Shown one piece after another: positions 46,010-56,371 of a stretch of 64,000 nt of DNA (the stretch's first letter is position 1; the number at the start of each line of letters is the position of its first letter). The notes below the pieces were generated by a model, which searched no databases, had not been told where the DNA came from, and saw only the letters and a list, made by a program, of their open reading frames with translations. Position numbers and translations under genes: made by a program. The stretch comes from Oscheius sp. JU75 (Eukaryota > Nematoda > Chromadorea > Rhabditida > Rhabditidae), in the NCBI GenBank assembly GCA_037178855.1, contig JASJZC010000006.1, forward strand, positions 6,138,001 to 6,202,000, written 5' to 3'.

Positions 46010-46303
46010 ATATTGTTCGAAATCCTTTTCCAAAGCCCCAGTTTCCAGTTTATCCGAATGCCTGAACTTAGTAGCTTTGGAACATTAAGAATTATCCGAC
46101 CTACATAATACTCTCACAAACTTTTCCTTTCCATCCCTTCTGACCTTTATTTTGTGAAGGAATCCATTCCATTTCGTACCAATTCCCAGCCTCGATCCCT
46201 TGAAAACAACCTTCCCTCACCTCTAATTAATCCTTGTACCACCCGAACCTTGAAATTATCTATAAAAGACACATGTTCCGTTATTCTATTTTCAGCAATC
46301 GAG

Positions 46304-49300
46304 ATGAAGCTGACGACGCTGGATGTCGATCAACTGCTTACGGGTGTATCCTCGAGATTGATCTACGGTAGGTGATTGACATTTCCGGGGGTCAGAGGAC
46401 CAGGGCTGAATGACTACCGGAAGTGCTGTGTGAGATGACTATGACTCTCTTTAACATGGATGCTATAATGGCCGGGTATAGTTCAACGGGGGAAAGCGAC
46501 TTTGGTGGTCGAGGGGATATGTAAAAGGTTGGCATCTCCTAGGAGATGTCGGGATAGATGTCCTGTAACTACCGATGAGTACGGGGTAAGGAAATAGAGA
46601 AGCGTCTAACTGTCTCTCTGCCTCTTTTGACTCTCGACCAATACCAATCAACTTTCTTATCCCCCTCTTCCACATTCCCATACAGCACTCTCGACCATCC
46701 AAATTCTCACCCTCAAGTGCTTTCCCAGGCTCCAGAACCCACCGAAAGGAAGTGCCTCAGAAAGAAATAGGTTCTCTCTCTCTCTCCATTTACCTCACAA
46801 TGATGGATGCCACATATCAAGGTGGTTTACACGAGAGGATTAGACCGCAAATTTCAGAGGGATCGATCTGTGCCTCTTGGCCGTGTTGGAACGACGGAAC
46901 CTGTGTTCCAATAGAGGGACAGAAAAACTTTACGTGTCATTGTACTCCAATGTATACGGGAGATCGGTGTCAGCTGCAGGTAAAGAAGGAGAGATAGTCA
47001 TTTGGATAGTTCCAGATTTCAAATCTCTGTGAGGATGCCGGCTGTCTTCCAGGAGTTTCTTGCTCTTCCCTCGGCTGGTCCGGCATCTGCCCCAATGCGA
47101 GTAATGGTGAGCCTTCTTCCCAATCCCCAAGTGTGGAGTAAGAAATCCTTCGTCATAAGCAATAAGCAAAGGAAAAGAGACTGCTAATCTTTTGTCTCCG
47201 CATAAATTATGCCGGTTCCCACTGGGGGCTATCGCTTTACCACCTCACTCTCTCCCAGCGTACTCAAAAACTAGCTCTTTAGACTTTGTATGCAGCGCTA
47301 TTTTAATCCTGACAATGAACTTGGTTAGTTTCTTTTCTTTCTTTAGAGCGTTTTTGGCTTGTGATATGGCACGGGTGAGGAAGGGAGACGAACAAATTCT
47401 AAGTTTTTCTCTATCCCATCGTCTCTTTTCTCTAACTGCTTGACTCTCTTACAGTGACTGTTAGTAACTTTATATCAGAACAATATCATACCAGTTCTTT
47501 TTTAATTCTAAGATACCTTATTGTGTAGTTGACTGACTCTTAGTGACAGAGCCAATGACGGATTTTGTCATAAATTTCGAGTTATGTAATCTCTGAGACA
47601 GAAGCACTGCTTGTACTGTATCTCAACAGGCCTTGCGAAGATCTTATGGAAGAGTTTTTACGGTACTCCCCCATCTCTCGTCCGCCTGACTGACTCCATG
47701 CGGACATCCGTCAGTTATTGTTTTCCTCATATTGCTGCATCTCGCGGATCTGAAAAGAGAGTGAAGCCTTCTTCCCCACGGGATCTCCTCCTCTCAAAGG
47801 TCACGTCCGGAGGCGCGCACTCTCTCCAAATTCTCTCGATTCACTAAGCTTACATGCTCTTCTCTTTTTGAATGTACCTTCTCAACTCTTTTGGTAAGTT
47901 TCACCTTCCCTCGTTTGCACCCTCAAAACCAAAGGGCTTTGTTCTCTTGACGTTTTTAATGACGGTCGGGGCTAGAGAAAAAGCATTTCATTCCCCATTC
48001 AACGCTGGCCCTCACTCTTCCTGTCGGCGATCGAAGCTCCTTTTATGGTACCTTTCTGTGTGTTTCTAGAAATGTGATGATCTCAAAAAGATTTGAAATG
48101 GTGTGCGAATAGCTCTCTACATCCTTTTCCTCGGGGAATTTGTAGCCTTGTGATGAATAGGTCCTTCTAAAAAGATCGAGAGGAAAAAGTGGATGGAAGT
48201 TTTCAACACGGCGAGATTTGAGATACCTCTGGCGGAAGGTTTCGAAAACTTGGGCATTTTGTAGAGAAACGTTTCACCATTTTGCAATTCAAACGCGACC
48301 AACCTTGCAAAGTATAAACTGGCTTGCAATAGTACAGTTATCTCGGAAGACTGACAATGGTTTCCTAACGTTTAGCAATAGGCTGGCTATTTGATCAGCA
48401 AGTAAAATACTGTAGCTGGTAGTCGAATAAATTTGAATCGCGGGTCTCAAATTGGTTTACCAGATTTCCATCATAGAAGTTGTACACCAACCTTCTTGCA
48501 ACAGACAATATGATTGGATTTCCTATTGTCTGCCTCCGCTCCACCTGAAATATCTTTGGAGAATAATTTCCTCGCTCTCTTCAAAGTGTTCCATCTTGTC
48601 GTCTCGAGTCTCGAAAATCTGATTATGGTTGGTTGGCAGGCTCTAAAGCAGACAAAGGGCCCTTCTCTTTCCGAAAACAATTGAGCACTCTCGTTTCTGA
48701 CTAGATGTCCTGCCAAATGTCCTGAATGCGCTGGGGCTATCGCTCGGATCAATTCGACTTAAGAGCAATGGCCAAATGTGCTGTCTTTTTTTGTACTGAT
48801 CTCATCTTTTTTCAGACTTCATATCCTCCTGTATCACCTCGTCGTGTCTGAATGGCGGGACATGTGAGGAAACCATCATCGGACACAAGTGCCGATGCAT
48901 ACCACCATTCCATGGTCCCTTCTGTCAATGTGAGTCCTTTTTCCTCTTTTACCGAAAAGATCCGAGTAATATCTTATTAGTTTGGTTGCTTACCGTGCCT
49001 CTTGGTTGCTCACATCTCTCAGAGCTGCTAGACATAGGCTCATGCCAGTGGTAAAGGCAGAAAACATGTTTCTAGATGACTCTATGCAGATAGGTTGGAC
49101 AATCTTCGAGATATTCATGCTGTTCGGCTTCATAACTCTGATTCTGGTAGCAATGGTCATAATCTGTTGCAGGTACTGTCTTTGACTAATTTGCTATTTT
49201 TTCTGCAGCTACAACCGAAATATGGGTGTGTATGTGAGTGTACCAACGGCGAAAAACTACGACAGATGGAATCGGAGTGAGTGTTCCGACGAGGAGTCGG

Positions 49301-49335
49301 ACGATGTCATAGCTTTGGGAGAGCTGAGAAAGTGA
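46304..49335 (+). CDS. Single-pass transmembrane protein with two EGF domains
   Basis: Six exons keep phase: 46304-46367, 46858-46979, 47016-47106, 48816-48929, 49076-49172, 49209-49335. EGF 1 has six cysteines (ICASWPCWNDGTCVPIEGQ ... FTCHCTPMYTGDRC). A four-cysteine stretch follows (LCEDAGCLPGVSCSSLGWSG then IC), then EGF 2 with six (SCITSSCLNGGTCEETIIG, HKCRCIPPFHGPFC). One membrane helix (IFEIFMLFGFITLILVAMVI then ICC) precedes a short cytoplasmic tail YNRNMGVYVSVPTAKNYDRW ending ESDDVIALGELRK. The third intron is long (1709 nt). TATTTTCAG ends eight bases before the ATG. The start MKLTTLDVDQLLTG is not a typical signal peptide, so a 5' exon may be missing. EGF plus one membrane helix suggests a surface receptor or ligand. 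Confidence 0.75.
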
Positions 49336-49483
49336 GAAAAACTATCTCGAGGAAAAAAAACTAATTCAGAGCTGGTATACGGGCCAGTCAGACGAAAGAG
49401 ACGATATTGGAAGCAGAGGCTGGTTGCAGCAATCCCATGCTCTAGAATAGTTTTCCTGGGGATACTTTTCATTTGTGATGCTC

Positions 49484-49489
49484 AATAAA
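49484..49489 (+). terminator. Polyadenylation signal AATAAA
   Basis: AATAAA about 150 bases after the EGF-protein stop. Confidence 0.55.
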
Positions 49490-49639
49490 TTTTTTTACTC
49501 TCTTTTGCTCGGTATGGTAGTTTGTGGTATGGTTGATTTCATCTTTAGACTCGTTGAAATTAAATTTATTTACAATATGGCTTAGATTGAATGGGGAACA
49601 AAGTCTTTCCGCTGCAAAATGCAAAAATTTATTGACTTC

Positions 49640-50298
49640 CAAACTAATTTTTCATTCATTGTAGCCACCATTATGTTGTACCACATCTGCTCATTTTACG
49701 GGTAGCTTACGAATGCCACGCTCGTAGAATACCTTGGGTTTCGACGCGAAGAAGTTCGGCAACGAGGTTTCGAGGGCGCCGTCGGAATCAAAGTATTGTC
49801 TCCAATCTCTTTGTCGGGTCTCACATCAGGACTTGTCTGCCCCGGACTCAAACATTGACGATCTCTCGGAAGTTTACGTACGTTAGAGAGTATGGGTGAA
49901 GGAATGCGCTGCCACTTCTGGGCGTCACTGAGGTCATGCGGCAACCGGGTGCCCAGTTTCGTCAAAAGCCTCAATTGCTTCAAATGATGCTCCACTGCGA
50001 CATTGCTGACAGACAGTGCCTCCGCTAGCTCACGGGTAGTCTGCCGATTGTTCTCGTTCGCGAGCTGCAGCAGCTTCGATTCAACGAAAATTGTTGTTCG
50101 GCCTGACCTTGGCTCATCTGCGAGGCTTTTGTCCCCAGACCGAAAGCTATGGAACCACAACTGGCATACCCTCATAGATGTCGTCCCTTGGCCATAAACA
50201 TCGTTGATATTAGTGGCTTCATTCACGCCTTTGAGGAACTCATGCAAAACGATATGTCGCAGATTGTAGGGTGACAGGTCATCAGTAGTACGGATCAA
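49640..50298 (-). mobile_element. Broken mariner-family transposon
   Basis: The minus-strand frame from 50298 encodes the N-terminal helix-turn-helix part of a mariner transposase: RHIVLHEFLKGVNEATNIND, LWFHSFRSGDKSLADEPRSG, RQTTRELAEALSVSNVAVEH and LGTRLPHDLSDAQKWQR. The catalytic DDD region is missing. After an internal deletion the C-terminal end appears in another frame (FFASKPKVFYERGIRKLP, about 49690-49760), with a stop after LPVK. The element cannot make an active transposase. I could not find matching terminal inverted repeats by eye. Confidence 0.85.
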
Positions 50299-51093
50299 AA
50301 CGAACAGAGAATAAGAGGAAGGGGAGTGGTGTCTTGCATGGTGGTGGTAGAAGACTGAGTGAGCAACACGAGGTGCTATATATGTTGCAGTTCAAATTGA
50401 CCGGAAAGGAAAATGCGAATTTTTTTTTCGAGAAAATCGTTGATTCAGACATTATTGTTGTATTTTTTTACCCCCTTTTTGTAAAACATAACCACTAAGA
50501 ACAATCAAACAGTAATAAGTTTAGCCTATTAGAAAAAATCGACAGGAACAACAATAACATTATAAGAGAAGGAAGAAAACAACATAAACTATTTGTTACA
50601 GCTTAGAGTTGGATATATGGCAGCGAGAGTTACATTGTAGATTACGTGTTTACACGAATAACTTGAAAACGAATTGGGTCGACAGCCGCTATTTGTTCCC
50701 AGACTAAAAAGAATATTGTCGCTGAAGCGCTTGGACTTCATCCCGCTCAGTCTTGATTGCCGCGTCTGCCTGCCACGGAACTTCTTCTCCATATTAGACG
50801 ATTTTCTTTCAGTCGACGTATTCTTGGAGTTTCACTTCGAATCGACCCTTGTGTTCTTCTTTTCTTCGATTTTTCGATGTCATTTCAACTACCGTTACAC
50901 AATTAACAGAAGAACAGCCATGAAAATGCCATGCAAAATTAATAGAACGGCGCTGCAGTATTTAAAAAAAACATCATTTTCTATTATTTTGGACAATATC
51001 AACTAATACTGTCAATTCGGTCAATTTTGAACTGCAAAATATACAGTAGTTCGGCCGTTGTTGTAAACAAGGCAAAAGACATATTTACAAAAA

Positions 51094-51122
51094 GCGAAAA
51101 TACTTATTTGCCAACCCAATAA
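51094..51122 (-). repeat. Possible solo mariner terminal repeat
   Basis: Read on the minus strand, this begins TTATTGGGTTGGCAAATAAG, close to the TTAGGTTGG-type ends of mariner elements. No partner copy is seen within the nearby 600 bases. It lies 50 bases before the TFIIB start codon. The assignment rests on the resemblance alone. Confidence 0.4.
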
Positions 51123-51172
51123 AATCTCTCTTTAATCATTCTTACTCAATCTTCTTCTTTTTAGCGGCAAAG

Positions 51173-52352
51173 ATGTCGCTGTGCTGTCCCAATCATCCAG
51201 AGGTCCACCTCGTCGAAGACCATCGTGCTGGCGACGTAATTTGTTCCGAATGTGGGCTGGTAGTTGGAGACAGGTACGCTTCTCCCGATTTCCCTTGTCT
51301 TCTTTCTTTTGTGTTCGGACAATCAACAAATGTTACAGACTGGTCGATGTCGGCTCGGAATGGCGCTCGTTTTCTAACGAAAAGTCCAGTGCAGATCCTT
51401 CTCGCGTCGGAGCTCCCGAAAATCCGCTCTTCAATGGCGGCGACCTGTCGACGAACATAACCCTCGCTTTTGGTTCTTCTGCTAGCGACAATGCGTTAGT
51501 TTTTCCTTCATCCTACAGCAAAAATGAATATTTTAAGTTTGGCGACTGCTCAGCGTCGCAACTCCTCGAATTCCGACCGTCAGATGCAGGAAGCCTGCGC
51601 TTACATCCGCGAAATGTCCGAACGTATTCATCTCTCGAAAAATATTCAGGATCTAGCCCTGAAGACATTCCGCGACGTCCTAGACAGCAAGGTCTTGCGC
51701 GGAAAAAATTCCGAAGCCCAGGCGGCTGCCTGTCTCTACATCGCCTGCAGAAAAGACGGCGTACCGAGAACTTTCAAGGAAATCTGTGCCATCTCTCGAG
51801 TAGCCAAAAAAGATATCGGTCGCTGTTTCAAGGTCATCATTAGGAGTCTGGAGACGAACCTGGAGCAGATTACCTCGGCCGATTTCATGTCCCGTTTCTG
51901 CGGCAATCTTGGTCTTTCCACAAATGTTCAGGTAGCTTTTTCTCGTCTTTCTGTGTGTACATTTTTGCATTATCGGCCAACCACTTTCCCATTATCATTT
52001 CCAGCATGCTGCCACGCGGATCGCAAAGAAGAGCGTCGATTTGGACCTCGTGGCCGGACGTTCGCCCATCTCCATTGCCGCTGCAGCCATCTACCTTGCC
52101 TCGCAGGCTACAAACGAGAGAAGAGGCGCTAAAGGTTAGTATTTTCCTGTTTTTGCCTCAAAAATGTTGTCCGCCTTGACATTCCAATTCCCAAGTAAGC
52201 TCAATGTTCACTTTTCAGAGATCGGAGAGATTGCCGGAGTGGCCGAAGTGACCATCAAACAGACGTATCGTCATATGCTTGCCCGTGCTCCCGAGCTCTT
52301 CCCGCCAGAGTTCAAATTCGTGGTTCCCATTCAGAACCTGCCCATTGCCTAG
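51173..52352 (+). CDS. GTF2B: Transcription initiation factor TFIIB
   Basis: TFIIB bridges TBP on DNA and RNA polymerase II and helps choose the start site. The zinc ribbon is at the N-terminus: [20 protein letters not shown] and [10 protein letters not shown] (Cys-x2-His ... Cys-x2-Cys). The B-reader/linker follows ([33 protein letters not shown]), then two cyclin-like repeats: [20 protein letters not shown] with [20 protein letters not shown], and [20 protein letters not shown] with [20 protein letters not shown] and [20 protein letters not shown]. It ends at 52352, about the usual 310-320 residues. The second intron is 43 nt and needs the acceptor ATTTTAAG to hold frame. TTCTTTTTAG ends eight bases before the ATG. 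The gene ends 110 bases from the stop of the convergent secreted-protein gene. Confidence 0.95.
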
Positions 52353-52462
52353 GTCTGTTTTGTCTTTATTTGTATTCACACATATATATTCGCACACCCA
52401 GTAAAAGAGTTTCTTTTTCACAGCACCTGTTATTTACAGACATCTTCAGTTAAGGCAAGGAA

Positions 52463-55245
52463 TTAGTGAGCTTGTTCATCGTAGTACATGGCATAGTAGT
52501 CGCTATCTTTTCGATAGTTTTTGGTCGTCGTCTTCGGTGTCGTGGTTGTAGGAGGAATCCAGCGAGTAGTTCTAGCTGTCGAGAGAGCTCTGGTAGTCGT
52601 AGAAGCCTGTAATCTCCTGTTTTATCTTCATTGGTTACACACCCTAGTTGTGGTGGTTCTTCTGGTCGTGGTTACGATCTGTACTGGCCGATGACCTGAA
52701 GCTCCAGCCGATTTGGTCAATGCTGGAGGCGGCAAAGCGTCCACTGCTGTCTCTTGGCCTTCAACCGCTTCGTCGATGGATAACGACAGTTCGGGCATAC
52801 CTAAAAATTCAATTCGAAAGGGTTGTAGTTTGACAATCTTAGATTGACTTGTGTTTTCATATCAAGCTTTATCCATCCCAGTTTTAATTATATGCTGCCA
52901 ATCGCTTGTCGTCAGTTATCGTCTCTTGCCTTCGTCAGCGGCTCTACTCTTCAAATTGGCGGTTAGTCCCTCTTATTTCAGGTAGCTAACAGTAGAATAA
53001 ACCACTCTATTTTCGGGTATCAGCTCCTTTCTAAACATATTTTCGTTCAACCACCTACCAGTCAATCATCCTCAAAGCGTCCCAGTCTCGTCAATTGTCT
53101 CCTACCAATTGGATCAGTTCTTTCAAGCCTGATCGGTAACCTATCAATCGGAGCCTCATAACCAACGGTTCTTCTAAGACATTCAGGACAGCTCTCCACT
53201 TTCAAGATTATCAGACACAAACAACCATCGCATTGCAACCGAACAGTACTCTGAACAACCATACCAAGCAATGCCACCATCAGTGGCTCTAGGGAGACGG
53301 ACTAATCCGCCGCAAGATCCTTCCGACGAAATACAACAAGGCTTACCAGATCCCAGAGACTTCTTCATCAGGACTTCAGCTGTGACAGGTGAAACACTTT
53401 TGGTCATCGGCATCTTTGGTGGAGGTGGTGGAGGAGCCACATCGACTTTCGCCTCTTCCGTATCGTCGTAGTCCTGTCCAATATTAGTTCCCTTCGAGAC
53501 CTCTTCGTAATAGTCGCTCGTCTCTGGTTTGCCATCTACACTAAAGTCAATCTCCGGCTTCTTTTCGGACTTTTCCTCGCCATCTTCGGAAAAATCTATG
53601 CCGAAATCACCGTCTTCCGGCAGGAGACGAGAGTTCTTCGTCTGACCTGAATTAGGTATAAACCAAAATGAAAGCGACCAACTTTTCGAGGATTCCTTCT
53701 TCGCTTGACCGAGAGCACTTCCGAAGATCTGTTCCATTCCACTACCGCCAGTGAACTGAGCGATTAATTCCGGATTGGACATTAGTTTGCCAAGAGTCTC
53801 CCAGCCATTAGGATCCTGGACTAGACCGAGAGCTGTCTGTAATCAAGAAACTTGGGCAGAAAGATTGTGAAAACGAAGCAGCTAACTCATATCGTCTCTA
53901 GCCTCTCCCAAATTGTATCCCTACCTCTTACCCAACAAGTTCAACAAATCTTCGGTTTAATTACTCAAGTTTGAGGTATTCGATGCTTCCGACCCTATCG
54001 AGGTTGGAAGAAATTTTGGAACAGCCTTCCCTAACTGGAAGGCGACAAGAATCTATTCGACTGGACAGTCGTTTAAGTCTGGAACACTAAAGAATATACA
54101 GCCCTAAACCAATTGAAAACTGGCTGATTGGCACTGTTTGTGATAATTGTTAACAACTGGTTTGGGTGGGAAGAACAAGGCTAATCCAACAAGAGCGACA
54201 ATGGAATGCTCCCGGATCTTACTTGAAAGTTGCTGAAAAAATCCGACTTTCGGAATTTGTCAATGGCTTTGTAGATGTCGCCGCAGCTCAATCGATTACA
54301 GATTCCGAGAAATTCAGGCAGTTCCTGCTGTTGCCCTGGATCTCCGAGTTCGCTCTTCTTCGAACCCATCAGCAGAGCATCAAAGATGTCCTTCAGATCG
54401 AGTTTCTTCCCGTTGAAGGTGGTACCAGCAGCACTGTCACTTTGAAGGTTTTGAGCCTTCCTCTGCTGATCCATCATTTGAAAGACACCGGTCAAGACAC
54501 CTCGCTCTCCGAACAGCGTTGAAGCCCATTCCTCTTTGGAAATTGTCTTTTTCTCTGAACAGCAACAATCAGAATTGAGAGAAGCAACGAACAACCTGTT
54601 TGAGGAGAGTCATCGAGACTCAGAGAATGTTGGAAAGCTGCTGCTTGGGGAGAGTTTTTCATTGGTATGCGACGACTGCTCGTCTATAACATGGATTTGT
54701 TAGATGCAGACTATTTCAACCTTTTGTCAATCTGTTTCTATCAATGTACAAATTCAAGGCGACGTTTCTGTTCACCTACTTGAATGCGCCACCGACAAGC
54801 AATGAAGCAATCAATCAGCCTCAAGAGCAATTATTGCATTTCACACATAGCCAGTTCAAAGTGATTGCAAAAAAGGCTGAACAAATCCCCGCTGATCCGT
54901 CTCAAACCTCAGCAAACTAGTTTATGCAAAGCATCTCACCTGTGTTCGGACTCCTCTAGCAATTGGAAGTGGAGCGCCCTGTCCATTGGAGGGACTGTTC
55001 TTGGTAGCTGCTTCTCCCATTATACTCAACAGACTCATAAAGTCCTTCACATAACTGCTCTCCGACAGATCTTGGAACAGCTTGGCCAAGCTTTTCGGAT
55101 TCTCTGGAAAGAATTGATAAGCCTGAACAAATCGCAGTCAACCTGTCTTGACGACCTCGTCTGGCTCTGCCAGAGTAAAGGCCATCTTGGCCGGAGCTGT
55201 CCTAACGCCATTGGACAGCAGAAAGACAATAAATAATAGCTTCAT
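52463..55245 (-). CDS. Secreted protein with signal peptide and Thr-rich C-terminus
   Basis: The ATG at 55245 follows GCACTTTCAG with no gap. A clear signal peptide (MKLLFIVFLLSNGVRTAPA) is followed by exons that all join in phase: KTENPKSLAKLFQDLSESSY, MKNSPQAAAFQHSLSLDDSP, KKTISKEEWASTLFGERGVL, FLGICNRLSCGDIYKAIDKF, ALGLVQDPNGWETLGKLMSN, an acidic segment (FSEDGEEKSEKKPEIDFSVD), an APPPPPPK run, and a C-terminus rich in Thr and Arg (IVTTTRRTTTTR, then PPTTTTPKTTTK) ending YYAMYYDEQAH-stop. The first intron is 39 nt. The Thr-rich tail suggests O-glycosylation. The helical middle with CNRLSCGD looks like a conserved nematode secreted family, but I cannot name it. The role is unknown. Confidence 0.7.
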
Positions 55246-56371
55246 CTGAAAGTGCAAGTTTCGGGATCCTCAATGGACGTCTGTTAGCCGAGGTGAAAGT
55301 CTGCCCTGGACATGGCAGATCAGGTTGCGTTGCGCAAGGCGCGAAAGAAAGGAGATCAGATTCTGCGATTACGAAAACAGCTGATTCTGTCAGGCACTTG
55401 AGGAAGTGTCATAAGGATGACATAGAGATAAAATCAAAAAAATATGCATTTAGGGACCTCGAGCTTTCAAGCCAGCACAATAACATTGATTACAATCCTA
55501 CTTTCTGCGCTTTCAAACTACGCCAGCCGTCTCCGACGGCTTCGCCGTCCTTTCGCCATCAGTTCAAATTGGCGGCTGCGCCGTATCGTAGTAAAAGAAG
55601 ACTCCCAGTGGCTTCACTGTGAAAAAATAGTTCTAGAGCGCACCCGTAGTTGACTTGTCATCCAATATAGGCAATAACAACAAAACGTCTGGACAACATA
55701 ATTGGCACGCTTCTGTTTCGTGGCCACGGACAAACAAACAGACAGAGCCCTCCACAGAAACCATCGTGCTTTAGATAAAAGAGATTTCGCAGCTTCAGAC
55801 TGTTTTGGAAAGGCCTTCAGGAAAAGATGCTCATAAGAAAACAAGGTTCTCTTCTTTCAATTTCGCTCAATCGGATTCCCTACAAGACAAGGAGGGGACA
55901 AGTAATGGTATTGGATGAACAAGTGCAGAAATGACTCACCCCGTGCCCAAGGGCATTGGCAGATGCAGAGAGACCCGTTCAGACAGTCACTCTTCTTGTG
56001 TTATTGGAGTTTCACTGCCTTTCTCCTCGGTGTGATAATATGAATCAGAGAGAAGGCGAACTGTTAGACGAGGTTGCGAGGGAGAATGCCGAGAGGGATA
56101 GCCAGTCGAGGAGAGAAAGTAACCTTGGCGATCGATCTGGATCCCTGCTAGTTAGAAACTCGTTCTTCTACGGCAGACTGATCCCTCCCTATGGCGGTAG
56201 AAAAAACAACGGGATACACTAAATTCATTTCACAAAATCAAATCAGCACTGGAATTCGAAGGCTATATTGAAAAAAAGAAGGAGGAGAGAGCAAGTAAAA
56301 TAATAGATCCCGTCATGACTAGATATAAGCTCACGAGAAAAGAGGAGATAGAGTATCTTGGGGGGAAGAGC
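55246..56371. other. Intergenic between secreted protein and UBR5
   Basis: No supported gene. A compact hairpin GACGGC-TTC-GCCGTC lies at 55535-55549. Frames at 55293-55622 and 55956-56222 look random. Confidence 0.4.

Larger units (their letters stand above)
44009..46303. other. Intergenic with two perfect inverted repeats
   Basis: No supported gene. It holds hairpins at 44754-44790 and 45971-46009. Short frames (44126-44398, 45224-45460) have no domain. Confidence 0.4.

Noticed and set aside
50674-51006. A 110-codon plus-strand frame between the mariner remnant and TFIIB
   Set aside because: AT-rich, no domain, and the region looks like transposon or promoter sequence.
51181-51843. A 220-codon plus-strand frame within TFIIB
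   Set aside because: It is a shifted frame that runs through TFIIB introns; the true frame matches TFIIB throughout.
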